A stretch of 64,000 nucleotides of DNA from Porphyra umbilicalis (taxonomy: Eukaryota > Rhodophyta > Bangiophyceae > Bangiales > Bangiaceae): positions 248,001 to 312,000 of the forward strand of contig KV918771.1 of NCBI GenBank assembly GCA_002049455.2, written 5' to 3'. Both the position numbers and the translations under genes were made by a program. Positions 40,622-52,722 of the stretch are shown piece by piece. Below the pieces are notes generated by a model, which saw nothing but the letters and a program-made list of their open reading frames with translations, did not search any database and had not been told where the DNA came from. Positions within the stretch are counted from its first letter, which is position 1. Each line of letters starts with the position of its first letter.

Positions 40622-41307
40622 CCTGGCCTTTAGGACAGGGTGCTCTCAAAGTGTAGTGATGCACACATATACTTAGAGAATGGGACTTGATCTCCGTTTC
40701 AGAGGTGGCAGTCTGCATTCGTGTCCTCAGGGATCTGAGGGCGTGTCAGCGTTGGAAGGGTCGCGATGACGCTAAAAAGCGAATAGAGTTACGTGGCTGA
40801 GAAGGACTCTCCTGCCACAAGGGCCACAGGGCCCGGACGGCGTCTGCCCCTCTGCCCCCCCCACCGCCCCGAGTTGCGCACGGCAACCGCGCGCAGCGAC
40901 TTCCGAGGTTCGACGCGCCCACGATAACCCGCGGATGATCGTGCCTGCGCGCCGTCTTCTGTTGCGGCGGCGCGTCGGCGGTTGCTGACGCCACCTAGCG
41001 GCGCGGTTGGATGCGCCCCATCGCGCGGCGATCAGTCCCACCCGCCTGCCCGTGCGCCGTGTCGGCCTCCCTGCCCGCCGTGCGCAGGTGCGCTGCGCGG
41101 CGGAGTGACGCCCCTTCTGTGGGCGTCGCGCGACGCCGGCGGACCGCCGCCGCTGCTGAGGCGGCGGCGGCATCCCTTTCCCCGCCCCACATTCTCCCCG
41201 CCACGGCAGCGTGGCTGTACGTGCCCCCGTGCGCGCTTGCGGCTATGGAGCCGACCGGCATGCCCGGTGTCGATGCGTCGCCGAGCGCGCCACCGCCCTG
41301 AAGGCCA
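40622..41307 (-). mobile_element. 0.7 kb repeat element, copy B (uninterrupted)
   Basis: The reverse-complement counterpart of 19668-21150 without the nested insert; the single CCTCAGAT site is at about 40731-40738 (as its complement). Ends are CCCTGGCCTTTAGGACAGGG on the left and the complement of CCCTGGCCTTCAGGGCGG on the right. The plus-strand frame 41011-41301 ends in the same conserved peptide as in copy A (ALPATAAWLYVPPCALAA, differing only slightly). About 86 percent similar by eye; an alignment is needed for a figure. Confidence 0.75.
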
Positions 41308-41309
41308 GG

Positions 41310-43033
41310 GTATTGCACGCACGTGCCTGGAATTTATGCACTCTGGCGCTGTCGTGGCAGGCCGATTTGGGCCCAAGCAGCTGGCTTTTAGAGGCAGACA
41401 GCTGTATTGGTGCTAGAATGGCTGTTGGAAACCGTTACGTGTCCCATATTTAGCGCCGATCGAGGACGATCGCGTCGACGATTGCGCCGCGAAACCATTC
41501 TCATCCAGATTCACATTGAAGTAGCCTGCAGCACGGTGGGCTACCACGATTCCATAGTCAAGGGCGGTTCGAATGCGCATGACGCGCGCGACGAGGTTTC
41601 CGGATCCTTTGGGCATATGTTCGCAACAGTAGCCCACTTTAGCCCCCCTCCTGCCGCAAGTCCTAGCTTGTTTCAGCGGGGCTATGTGGACGCGTCGCGG
41701 ATCCAATCAGATGCCGCCACGCGCAAGCCATTTGGGAATAATTTAAGGTTCCAAACGGCTATTGTTGGAACTGCCCTAAGGGTCTCAGATTTGGTGTGTA
41801 TCGGGCTGATTGCAGAGGTCCGAAAGAGCTCTTCGGCGACAATGTGGGAGACAGAGAAGTATTAGCCAAAGAGCTCTCTCAGTTCAATGCGAGAGAGGTC
41901 GAACACTGCACTGTTCAGGTGTTTCGAAGAGTCCCCTGAGACCACCCTCTCAATTCCCTGAGAGAGCCGACATCTGCACCCCAAGCTTCGTTCAAACATT
42001 CAAAGAGCACGGCTACGCCCTCTCCCGGTGTCGTCGTCCTCCCGCCCCCGCCCACCGACCTATCTAGTCACAGCCCCCCACCACCCGCCTCGTGCACTTC
42101 ACACCATCACGCAACAACCATCACGCCGACAGCCACCGTCCCACCCCTCGCCCTGCCACACCCACTCTCACAGCGTCTCTCTCCTCCAACACCACACCTA
42201 CTCCTACCCCCATCTCGTCCAACACTGCCCACCCCTCGTCCACCCTTCTCCTTCACCCTTCCGGCGCCAAGCCCATCCCCGCCACCCCCCTCCACCACCA
42301 CCCGAATCACGGCCGAAGCCCCCGCTGGTAATCAAAAAGACAAAGTGGCTCATCGCCACCCTCACCGTGGGCGCCGCCACCATACCATAGCAACGTCGCC
42401 TCCCTTACATGGAGTAGACGAGTCCCACCAACGGCGGCGGCAAAGATAGGAGACGCAACGGCGGCGTAAGCCGCACCCGCGACCATGAAGCCAGCGTCAG
42501 CGGGTGAGGGAGGGGGGCGAGGAAGGAGAGGAGGTCCAAACAAGAAGGGGCAGGCACGAGAACGGTGGGTCAGTGGGGACGTGGTAGACACGGAGAGTGG
42601 CATGGGTGTGACGGCGGTGAAGAATGCAGAGGTGCGCACGGTCGGCGGAGGTGGCGTGCACTTTGTACCCACACCTCCCCAGCCGCCACGTGCACGAGAG
42701 CCTTCGCGCCCCCGCACCGCCCAGCAGCCCAGACGAGGCACTATGGGGCGGCGGTCGACGACCGACGCGCCAGTCTCAGCAGAGCACGCGTTGTTTTAAT
42801 AATCAAACAGATTAATGTTAAGCTGCGAGGCGGAGGACTGTTTATGGGGGATTTGATGCGTCAGACTGGTGCCTTCAGCAATAAAGTACTCTCTCTTTGA
42901 GCAGGCCTCCAGAGAGCCCTAAAATTACCTGCCAAAGAGCTCTTTCCGAGTCTCTCACACACCGAAGAGCTCTTCGGTGTGGAAAAGACAGATGGGAGAC
43001 TCAGAGTCGGGCCCTTACGATGGTCCTGAGATC
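41310..43033. repeat. Region bounded by inverted GAGCTC-rich arms
   Basis: CCGAAAGAGCTCTTCGG at 41820-41836 and CCGAAGAGCTCTTCGG at 42962-42977 face each other, and second arms AAAGAGCTCT lie about 30-45 bases inside each. The enclosed 1.16 kb may be a degraded DNA transposon. A minus-strand frame at 42307-42741 has a hydrophobic run (FMVAGAAYAAVASPIFAAAV) but no known domain. No target duplication was found. The stretch 41310-41819 holds nothing recognised. Confidence 0.4.
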
Positions 43034-43083
43034 CAGAGGTGTGATTACATTCATTCCTGGGCTCGGGTAAAATGATTATCAAT
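43034..43083 (+). repeat. Dispersed repeat fragment, left part
   Basis: CAGAGGTGTGATTA to AAAATGATTATCAA is about 90 percent like 62965-63016. The match stops six bases before the Ty3/gypsy LTR. The rest of the repeat resumes at 52696. Confidence 0.75.
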
Positions 43084-43088
43084 AGAAG

Positions 43089-43481
43089 TGTGGTATTAAT
43101 AACGTTAGTTCAATTACCAGTGTACTGAGACCGACCGTAGCCAAGCAATAAAGCGAGTTCTATCGCCGTCGCGGCGAGGAAGAAGACCTTTTGTTGGAGG
43201 GCATCCGATGGGGAGCCGGGTGGTGCCCACGACGGCGACCCCGGACCCACGGTGGTTTAATACAAACAACGGCACTGGTCGATCGACCATCCGATCAAGC
43301 GATCGTAATGAGTGCCGGCAGACAGATAAGACAGGCAAGCAAACAAGCAATAAAAAATAAACAATGCGGAAGTAACCCCCCAAAGGTCGTGCCACAAGCC
43401 GAGTCACACAAGTCCGTGGATTCGGCCAGTCAAGGGGGCTACTCGTGGCCAATTGCCAATTGGGAGCAGAGATATGCTACA
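43089..43481 (-). repeat. 3' LTR of the Ty3/gypsy element
   Basis: 393 bases, TG...CA bordered, appearing identical to 51557-51949. Preceded by the target duplication AGAAG. Confidence 0.95.
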
Positions 43482-43699
43482 TACCTCCAACGCGAGATTC
43501 GAACCGTCCCGGTGAGATCCGAGAATGGTGGAACCCGATTGGGCAATTGCGGACTCTTACGGGCCCGCGCGGGCGTAACTGCCCGGGCGGCGGGAGTCGC
43601 GAAGGGGCGCGCCGCTCAGTCCCGATTGGGGGGAGGTGGCGGTTCGCCGGCGTCGGCCACGACCGTCCGATCACGCACGCGCGTGCGTGCGTGGCGGGC

Positions 43700-45060
43700 A
43701 TGTTGATCTGCGGGTCAGCTCGACGCTTACGCGTAGGCGTGCCGGCGCGGGCGGTTCCACGCGTGTGGGTACGTTGGTGCGGAGGCGGGCGCGGGTGCCA
43801 GGGTTAAGACCCTTGTTCGCGGCGGCGCGTCGAGCAGCACGTGCTGGGGTGACCATCGTCGGTGCCGTGTGGCGCCAGCTTCGTCGGGGTTTGACTACCC
43901 CGGCGAGAAGGCGAAAGCCGGGACGCGGGTGCTTGTTGCCGAGGGGAAGGGGGGGGGGGGGGGGGGGGGGGGGAAGGGTGCGGACCCTGCGGCCGGTGAC
44001 CACCGTGTCTTGTACGGGTCTGCGGTTGTCGGCACGGGGCCATCCCGTGTCACCGTGCTCGCGCACAGGTTGAGGCCTAACGGCAAGGTTGAGTAGGGGT
44101 GCGCCGCCGCAAGGTGGCACACCGCGAGGTGGTGGGCCCGGTGAGTGTGGGTTTGCGCTGGGTGGGGGGGGCGGCGCGCACGGCGGCAAGCGCGGCAAGC
44201 CCGGCTGCGACGGCGGCAAGGGCGGAAAGCCCGGCGGCGACGGCGGCAAGGGCGGCAAGGGCGGCAAGGAGCAAGGAAGGCAAGGTCGGCAAGGGCGGCA
44301 AGGCGCAAGGAAGGCAAGGTCGGCAAGGGCGGCAAGGCGCAAGGTCGACAAGGTCGGAAACGCGGGCGGCGCGCCCGGTGGCCAAGCGCGGCGGCGGCAA
44401 GGGTGGCACGCCCGGCGGTGCGGGCGGCGCGCCCGTTGGCCAAGCGCGGCGTCGGCACGTGTGGTTCGCCTGGCGGCGCGGGTGTCGAGGGGCGGCAACG
44501 CGGGCAAGGGCGGCAACGGCCGGCGGCGCGGGCGGTTTGCCTGGCGGTGCGGGTAATTTCTGCCTTGCGGCGCGGTTGACAACAGCCGGTGGCGCGGGTG
44601 GTTCGCCTTGCGGCGCGGGAAAGGGCGGCAACGGCCGGCGACGCGAGCGATTCGCCTTGCGTCGCGGGCGTCGGGGGCCGGCTGCGCGGGCAAGGGCGGC
44701 ATCGGCCAGCGACGCGGGCGGTTCGCCTGGCGGCGCAGGCAAGGGTGGCGACGGCCGGCGACGCGGGCGATTCGCCTTGCGGCGCAGGCAAGGGTGGCGA
44801 CGGCCGGCGACGCGGGCGATTCGCCTTTCGGCGCGAGCGTCGAGGGCCGGCAGCGCGGGCAAGGGCGGCATCGGCCAGCGACGCGGGCGGCTCGCCTGGC
44901 GGCGCGGTTGACGACAGCCGTTGGCGCAGGCGATTCGCCTTGCGGCGCGGGCGTCGAGAGCCGGCAACGCGGGCAAGGGCGGCAACTGCCGGCGGCGCGG
45001 CGCACGTGGCTCACGCCGTTGCGGGTGACGGACCCGATGTCGTTTGGTCCACCGACCCGG
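43700..45060 (-). repeat. GC-rich tandem-repeat spacer inside the Ty3/gypsy element
   Basis: Between the integrase end and the 3' LTR lie many short repeats built on GCGCGGGCAAGGGCGGCAAC and GGTTCGCCTGGCGGCGCG, plus a G-run at about 43949-43972. On the element's sense strand they keep a frame open with Pro/Ala/Arg-rich repeats (PLPALPALDARAARRIARVA). Coding status unknown. Confidence 0.75.
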
Positions 45061-45222
45061 AGATGCATGTTCGCCTCAGCCTCGCGGCTCGTTCTACGCG
45101 CACGTTGGCCCGACCGAGGTGGTCGATGGGATCCCGGTCATTACTGACCAGAGTCCGTACGACATTTTCGTCCGCAACCGCGCTCGCGCGCACACTCGGC
45201 GTATCAACTTCGCAGTTTCTTG

Positions 45223-48200
45223 TCAGTCATCATAGCGATGAAGGAAGTGGCATGCCAGCATGGCCCATGGTGTGGGATTTGCATCTCTTGAGTCTGCTGA
45301 TAAAAGCACTTCGTACTCGAAACATGCACGTATGGCAGTAGCGTACCAACTGGTGTTGGTCCATTGTGGTATTACCACGGTTGCTTCCTCTGTGGTTGTT
45401 ACCAAGCGTCGAAGGACTGAGTCCAAGTGTTGCACCGGAGGTACCAGAAACCCGTTGGGGAGCACTGGTACAGGGGGATCGCTCCCGATAAGTGTCGCCT
45501 GCGCGGACTTCGGCCACACATATGTGTACGGACCGTAAACACGGTTCAGCCGAGGGAAATGCCGCAAGGCAGGTTGCGGATCATACGCAAAGTTGCGCGT
45601 CATGGACGGCAGAGTGGTCTTGAGCCACGCAACAGGAATTACTTCCTTAATTGCAACGTCTGTACTTGACTCTGTCCACGAGACGTCGGCATGGATAACT
45701 CCGTCACCGGTAACAAGGACATGTTGGATAGTGGGTATCCACGTGGAGTCCATGACGATGTTGGCCACGGTTGTGAGCCCGGCCTGTCGGCGACTTCGTC
45801 GCGTTGGCTTTTGCCACTCGTACCCCGGTACATGCTTCTTCTTCTGTCGAAGGAAGCGCACCACCAGGTTGCGGAGGAGGTTCTCCAGGGGTTCCCAGGT
45901 GTCGTCTTTCGACCCGTAGTCGAACCAGCGCACCTTAGCGCTATAGCTGTCACCCGTCTGGCGTAAGCCTAGGAGTTTGTCGATCACGTACTCATCGGCA
46001 GTTGCCGGGGTTGAATTGCGTTGGTCTAGACCATCTAGCAAGGGGTGTGGAACCTTGTCTGTCGTCGTTGGACGAGGAGCTGGGGTGACATGGTCACTGC
46101 TGACGCGTTTCTCCTCGCCGTCAATGTCAATGACAAACGTGGAGGCGTCCGCGTCCGCGTCGACGACCACGAAGGGGCCAATGGCTTTGCTTTGCAGCTT
46201 GTTTTGCCGATCGTGGTTGGTCGTGTATACGTAGTCGCCGATCTTGACGTCCGCATTGCGGGTTGCGACCCGATGGTCGAAGTTACGTTTGTAGCGTTGT
46301 TGCGTCTTACGCAAGGCCTCGACCACGATGGGGATCTGCTTGCGCAGGCGGGCCATGAACTCGCGCTTGCGAGCTAGGGGTGACCCATCCTTGAGCGTTC
46401 CCTTATTGGTAAGCGGAGTGCCCGGGGGCAAGTTGCGAACCGTGAGGTTGGGGATCCGCCTTGGGATAACAAGCTCAAATGGGGCGATGCCCGTCGACCG
46501 ATGTGGTTGGCTATTATACGCCATGGTGATTACCGGGAGTAGCTCATCCCATCGTGATGGGTCGTCGGCGACGTAGTGTCGCAGCTGCGTAGCCATGGTA
46601 CGGTTGTACCGTTCAACTTGCCCATTGGTTTGGGGATGATACGCCGTGGTGCGAACCGTTTCAATGCCAAGCATTTTCATCACAGCGATGAAGAAGTTCG
46701 ACATGAACTGGGGCCCTTGGTCCGATAGGATCCGGTCCGGTGGCCCGTAGGCTGACACCCACGCGTCGATGATGGCTGACGCCACTGACATAGCCGTGAT
46801 TCGCCGCAAGGCGACGCACTTGGTGAGCTTGGCGAAGCGGTCGGTGATAACCAAGATGAAGCGGTTGCCCTTCTTGGAGGCCGGGATGGGCCCAAAGATG
46901 TCAACGGATAGCTCCGTGAGGGGCTCGGTAGCCTGGAACAGGGTCAAGGGCGTGGTGTGTCGCCGCAAGGCGAGGCGGTTTTGCGCACACGTTGTGCATT
47001 TGGTGATGGTCGAATGAATATCCGTCACCATTGAAGGCCAGTAGTATGCCTTGCGCATGGTGTAATACATCCGGTTCATACCAGGATGGGCGGCCACGGT
47101 TGCGTGGTGCTCGAGGGTCAACACGCGTTCGCGTAGAGACTTTGGAATAACCAGTTGATTGCCGTAAGGCGCACGGCGGTACAGAGCGTGATGCTCATCG
47201 CGGAAGAAGGCCTTGGCAGTTTCGCGTTCCACGCGAGTGGAAATCTCGACGCGGAAGTCGTCTGTTTGTTGTGCTTCGACAACGTCGTCGAACTCCACCG
47301 GTTCCGGTGTGTCGGTACCCGTGTACCTCCCCGTTCTTAAGCCGTAGGCCGTCTCGGCCAATGCCAGACAAGGTATATCATCATGGATATCTTCTGGCGG
47401 CGCCACCGTAGAGGCGCGCGACAGGAAGTCGGGCAAGTGGTGAGATGCACCTGGTTTATAAACCATATCGAATGTATATTCGGAGAGGCGAAGTCGCCAT
47501 CGCATCAAGCGTCCGCTTGAGTCGGTCGTGCTGTAGATCCAGCTAAGTGCTTGGTGATCCGTTCGGATGAGGAAGCGTTGTCCGTCGAGGAAGTGCCTCA
47601 ACTTGAGGACAGCCCACACAACGCCGAGGCATTCTCGCTCCGTGGTGGAGTAGTTTTGCTCTGCAGCAGTGAGTCCTCGGCTCCAATACCCGACAGGGTG
47701 AAGCAGTTCGCCCGGCTCCTCTTGGAGGAGGGTACAACCAACTTGGTCCGCGCAGGCGTCCACGTCAACGACGAGCTTCCGATTGGCCTTCGGCAAGGCA
47801 AGTACCAGTGGGCACAACAGTGCGTTGCGAAGGTCCTCGAAGGCGGCGATAGCCACGTCCGTCGGTGGTGGTAAATCCGGTGGGATCTCGGCCCTGGTCA
47901 GGGCGTTCAGGGGCTTTGCTCGTTTGGCAAAGTCTTTGACGAACCGTCGATAGACGTTGCACATTCCCAAGAAGCTTTTCAGCTGGGTCTTTGTGGTTGG
48001 GAACTTGGCATGCTTCAGAGCATCCACGTTCTTGTTGTGCACGTGCAGTTGCCCGGGGCGGACAATGTGTCCTAGTTACTCGACCTCATCGGAGAACCAC
48101 GTACACTTTTCCAAGTTGAGGGTGACCCCGGCTTCACGGAGACGGTGAAGAACCGTGTCAACGTCTTTGACGTGTTGTTCCGCGCTTGCGGAGAAGATGA

Positions 48201-49640
48201 TGACATCGTCTAAGTAGACGAGGCATATCTGCCACTTCAAACCCGAGAGGATAATATCCAACGCGCGCTGGAAGGTAGCGGGCGCGTTCGTCAAGCCGAA
48301 AGGCATGGATAACTGGTGGTATATACCACAGTGCGTCGTGAACGCCGTCTTCTCTTGGTCGTCCTTGCGTAAGGGTACTTGCCAGTACCCCGCGGTGCAG
48401 TCGAGAGACGTGAACACCTGGGCATCTCCCAAGGAGTCGAGGCAGTCCTCCATCCGAGGCAAGGGATAAGCATCCTTCTTGGTGATGTTGTTTAACCGAC
48501 GATAGTCGACACAGAATCGGGCTTTGCCGTTCTTCTTTGGTACAATTACCACGGGGCTTGCCCAAGCACTGTGGCTAGGGGCAATGACGTTGAGCTTCAA
48601 CATCTTGTTGATTTGATCAGCGATGATCTGCCGTTTGAACGGCCCGGTTCGGTAGGGTTGGGCCCGTATGGGCAGAGCGTCGGGAGGAGTGACGATGGCG
48701 TGCTCCGTAGCACGGATGACGCCAAGGGTTCCATCCCACATAGACGAATGCGTCTTCAGCATGTCTCGAATCTGCTTGTGCAGGTACTCGGGTGCCTCAC
48801 TGAGGTCGAGGTCCTCGAGTGGGTCACGACTCGCGTCGTCCGATGAGTTATCGGTTCCACCCTTTCGGGTGTTGTCATCCAAGACGGCGGAGAGCATCGG
48901 CCCTTGGTAGGGTTCTGCAAACCCCAAGGTAGAGTTCTTGCGAACAATGACTTGGTCCTTGCCGAAGTTGCATAACTTGACCAGGAATGGTTCGTCCGGT
49001 TTGACGATGGCGATGCCGCGGGCGACTGCCATGGACTTGTGTCGGCACAACCGAATGTTCGGCGTGATGGTAACCATACCAGGCGTGTCGCACAAGGCCA
49101 TGATCCACTCCTTCTTGTGTCCGTTGACACGCACCTGTTTGCAGGCTCGAACCCGAGCGGGTTTATCTTGCCAGTGGCGGTCCCACGCGCTGTCGTTAAG
49201 ACAAGCTAAGATCGGCGTTGGCCGAGGTTGCTCTTCCGTGCATCGCACGTGCTCTTGCCAGACGATCTTGCGCAAGCGCGGCAGAATGCCCTCGATGTTT
49301 TGTTCAATGAACTCGGTGCCAAGAATGCACGGGACTGACAAGTTGTCAGCAACGAGGAAACGGTCAAATAGACGCACACCTCCGGTGTCTACATACAGAT
49401 GTATGGCATACTTCGTCACAAGACGATTGTTGTTTGCATCTCGGATGCGCGGAAGCGTAGTCAACCCTTCGGCGTATGCCATCCAGTTCGAAGGGAGAAC
49501 ACTAGTTCGTACTATGTTCACCCCGGCGCCCGTGTCTAAGACAGGGCGGCAACTTCGCATTATGCGCAGGCATGGGCCTAACGCGGCTGCGATATCATAG
49601 TGCCGAAGGGCACGACGTAAGAGTCTTGTCACCGTACGCT
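45223..49640 (-). CDS. pol region of the Ty3/gypsy element
   Basis: Protease motif LDTGAGVN, reverse transcriptase with the catalytic LVYLDDVIIFS, RNase H, an integrase with an HHCC zinc-binding region (HPGMNRMYY, KCTTCAQNR) and the catalytic core (VDIFGPIP, YHPQTNGQVERYN), then a chromodomain-like block (AKVRWFDYGSKDDTWEPLEN) and a further C-terminal extension of about 190 residues. Chromodomains in this family are known to steer integration towards marked chromatin. Confidence 0.92.
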
Positions 49641-49699
49641 TTCGCGTTCCGCCGGGCAACCCCAAGTCGGGCACCCGGCCTAGACGTTTTTCGAGTCGT

Positions 49700-51060
49700 C
49701 CACGGCGTCGGCCGGATGCTCGACTTCGTCTTCCTCGACGATACCGTCGGCAAGGGCATGAACGCCGATAGGCGGTTGCCGACGCTCGCGAGGGCGATAA
49801 GGCTCGGCACACTGTGCGGCGAAGTGCCCCGGCTTGTTACAGTTGTAACAGATGTCAGCCCGATTGGCTTGGGGGACGGCGGCCCGAGGGGGCGGCGAGG
49901 TGCGAACCGGTGTGAATGGTCGTTCCGTCGTCGTCCGCTGGTCTTGTGTCGCGTAAGCGACTTTGATCGCCGTTGGGCGGGTAATCTTGAGTTGCAAACG
50001 CAACTTGTTGGTGCCGTCCCAGTACATCTGGGCGGTGGCGACCGTCTCAGACAGGGTTCGGTCGGGGAACTGGTCGTTCAGTACCCGTACGTGCGCTTGC
50101 ACAAGGTCCGAAAGACCAGTGATGAAGACGTCCTTAACGTCTTGGATGTCGAACAACCCGTTCAGGACGTCGCATTGCGTTTCCACGCGATGACCAAAGG
50201 CCGTGGGCGCCTCGTTGTCTTGTTGCTTCATCGTAATGATGTCTTGATAGGCGTTAGCCATGGTTGCGTGTGTCGCATACTTCGAAAGGAGCCAGTCGAC
50301 GGCATCTCCGTAGGTACGGATGGCGTAACGCTTACATCCGAGGGTGCTGTTAAGCGCGCCGGAGAAGGCCATCTTGGCGTTGCCGGCTAGTCGAAAGACC
50401 ATAAGTGGAAGGGCTTGACCGTGCGTCAGCCCAGCCGCGTCGCATGCGCGGCGAAAGGTCGTCAGGAACGTGAAGATGCCCAAGAGCAGGGCTCCCGTGA
50501 ATGGCTGTTGCCCATGGAACGCTCCGTCCAAACGTTTGTTGAGACGGTGCGACCGCTGTGCCTCTTTAGGCGTATACGTCAGTTGACGGCGGGTCAGGAA
50601 GTACGTCCTGTAGTCCAGGAGTGTCTTGAAGCGGCTATTAGCCGGGCGGATCACCTTGATCCTATCGGCTTTTTCAAGTCGCTCCTTCCATTTGGTGGGG
50701 GGCGCGGGGCGCTTGCGCGCGGCCGCGTCCGACTCGCTCGAGCTTTCGCTTGGCGAGGACCCACTTGGGCGCGACGGCGGGTGTGGGGGCCCGTGGCCAT
50801 CGTCCGAAGAGGACGTGTTCGTCGCGTTGGGGTTGTCGTCGTCTGACGACGTCGGGCTTGACCCAGACGCGGAATCGTCGGAAGATGAGGAAAGCGCGGC
50901 GTTAGCCGGAGCGTCCTTGCGGACGGACTTGTCCTTGATCACCTTGCTCGTCTTCTTGACGTCCTTGGTCTTGTCGCCCGACTGGCGGCGAGACTTAGCC
51001 ACACGGCGTTCCTCCTCATGGGAGTCGACCTTGCGCAGGGCCTCGACGTCGTCGACCAAC
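49700..51060 (-). CDS. gag region of the Ty3/gypsy element
   Basis: The N-terminal part is charged, with Ser/Asp-rich and Lys-rich stretches. A capsid-like central part (about 50.6-50.1 kb) follows, then a CCHC zinc knuckle CYNCNKPGHFAAQC. Gag forms the particle that packages the element RNA. Fossil element part; described only as a family member. Confidence 0.85.
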
Positions 51061-51556
51061 TAGTCATTGGCTCGCGCCAGAGACTCGTTAGTCTGTTCTT
51101 GGGCCGTTAGGCGTCGCTGAAGTGCTTCAACGGCCGCCTTCAGGCTCTCCACCACCTGCATCTGCCCACAGGCGGCTTGATCCGCAGGGATGGGAGGAGT
51201 TGGAGCACCGTCCGTTGGGGCGTCGGAGGCGGCAGGAGTGCCTTGTCCCCCGCCCGGCGGCCGGTAGCCAGATGGCAACTTGCCGTCTCTGGCTCGCCAA
51301 GTGCCGCCGGTACCACCAGTAGACATACTGGGACCTGAACAAAGTGTTCCGACTTGGCTTACGCCCTGCGCGCCAACGTCGGAGATCTCAACCGTGATGC
51401 CCCTGGCACCACGCCCACAAGTCGATGGCTTACGCCCCGCGCGCCAAGCGACCGTATCGACACCGTCACAATGCCACGAGGCAGCGAGAAAGTTCTCGGG
51501 GACACCGTGCCGCGAGGCACGATGAAGGCGAGGGTATCCCCTGCTGCTCCACCAAA

Positions 51557-51949
51557 TGTGGTATTAATAACGTTAGTTCAATTACCAGTGTACTGAGACC
51601 GACCGTAGCCAAGCAATAAAGCGAGTTCTATCGCCGTCGCGGCGAGGAAGAAGACCTTTTGTTGGAGGGCATCCGATGGGGAGCCGGGTGGTGCCCACGA
51701 CGGCGACCCCGGACCCACGGTGGTTTAATACAAACAACGGCACTGGTCGATCGACCATCCGATCAAGCGATCGTAATGAGTGCCGGCAGACAGATAAGAC
51801 AGGCAAGCAAACAAGCAATAAAAAATAAACAATGCGGAAGTAACCCCCCAAAGGTCGTGCCACAAGCCGAGTCACACAAGTCCGTGGATTCGGCCAGTCA
51901 AGGGGGCTACTCGTGGCCAATTGCCAATTGGGAGCAGAGATATGCTACA
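51557..51949 (-). repeat. 5' LTR of the Ty3/gypsy element
   Basis: Appears identical to the copy at 43089-43481 and followed by AGAAG at 51950-51954. Confidence 0.95.
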
Positions 51950-52695
51950 AGAAGCCCCCTCCAGTGGCAGGGGGGGCTGTTAGCGAAGCTCGTGCAAATG
52001 CCTTTTGCAAGAACTACACGCCAATGTGAACCGATAAATACTTATTGAGAAGCATCCAAGCACGTTTTTGTCGCCACGTTGGCCAAAGATCCGCTTTCTC
52101 TGTCGGAGCTATCAGGCGCCACCCACGTCCTTCCCCGCCGTTGTTGACAGTCCCCCGGCACCCAATCCCCCTTTTCTGCCGGCCTTCTTGTTGAGAAACC
52201 GCTCTGGTCCAGGACTCTTTTCATCCTGGTCAAACTACCCCCTCACCCCTCATCGCAGCCCGCGGCGCCCCAGCGCCCCCTCCCCACAACCAAACGTAAA
52301 ATGACCACATTCTGTCATCGCCGTCATCACACACACACCCCACCCAGCCTGAGCCCTTGCAATGGACCACCACACTGGAGGCTCGCCAGCACGAGCTGGG
52401 GGGACAGCCTCCACACTAAAACTACAACAGCCGAAACCACGTTCTCAGATTTCAATCTAATTCCATTCCCAACGTAATACGACAGAGCGACATTCGCAGA
52501 ATGCAGGGAGAGGTGTACCTGCAGCAACCACCAATCAAAGATTAGATCGACCAAGTGTCGCTTCCGAGGTAAGAATGGATGGTCAGGAACCCGGAAAGCA
52601 TCCCACCTGGATCAAGGCAGACTGACCAATCAGCGCCCCTATTGGGACAGCTGGAGGGGCTTTTCCGTGTCCGTCTCATAGAGGAGCTTCGCCAA
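51950..52695. other. 746 bp between LTR element and resumed repeat
   Basis: No gene was recognised. Short inverted matches (GCGAAGCTC near 51987 and GAGCTTCGC near 52685) and GCCCCTCCAG-like sequences near both ends suggest an older insertion element into whose edge the gypsy element inserted. Confidence 0.35.
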
Positions 52696-52722
52696 TAATC
52701 AATCCCTTGATTTTATATCGTA
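52696..52722 (+). repeat. Dispersed repeat fragment, right part
   Basis: TAATCAATCCCTTGATTTTA and the next bases match 63010-63036 closely and continue the repeat left off at 43083. Confidence 0.65.

Larger units (their letters stand above)
43089..51949 (-). mobile_element. Ty3/gypsy LTR retrotransposon, chromodomain type, very young
   Basis: An 8.86 kb element in minus orientation with two 393-base LTRs (TG...CA ends) and a 5-base target duplication AGAAG on both sides (43084-43088 and 51950-51954). The LTRs read as identical by eye, which points to a very recent insertion. In order of transcription it has gag with a CCHC zinc knuckle, protease, reverse transcriptase/RNase H, integrase, and a chromodomain-like segment, followed by a 1.7 kb GC-rich tandem-repeat spacer before the 3' LTR. 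A primer-site-like TGG stretch lies two bases inside the 5' LTR. The protease-RT-integrase order defines Ty3/gypsy. The element looks structurally complete; the coding part is in three long frames with about two interruptions. Confidence 0.95.

Noticed and set aside
43114-43452. 112-codon frame identical at 43114-43452 and 51582-51920
   Set aside because: It lies wholly inside the LTRs and is duplicated because the LTRs are.
43482-43520. T-arm-like GGTTCGAATC near the 3' LTR suggesting a tRNA gene
   Set aside because: No complementary stem on either side and no anticodon or acceptor arms.
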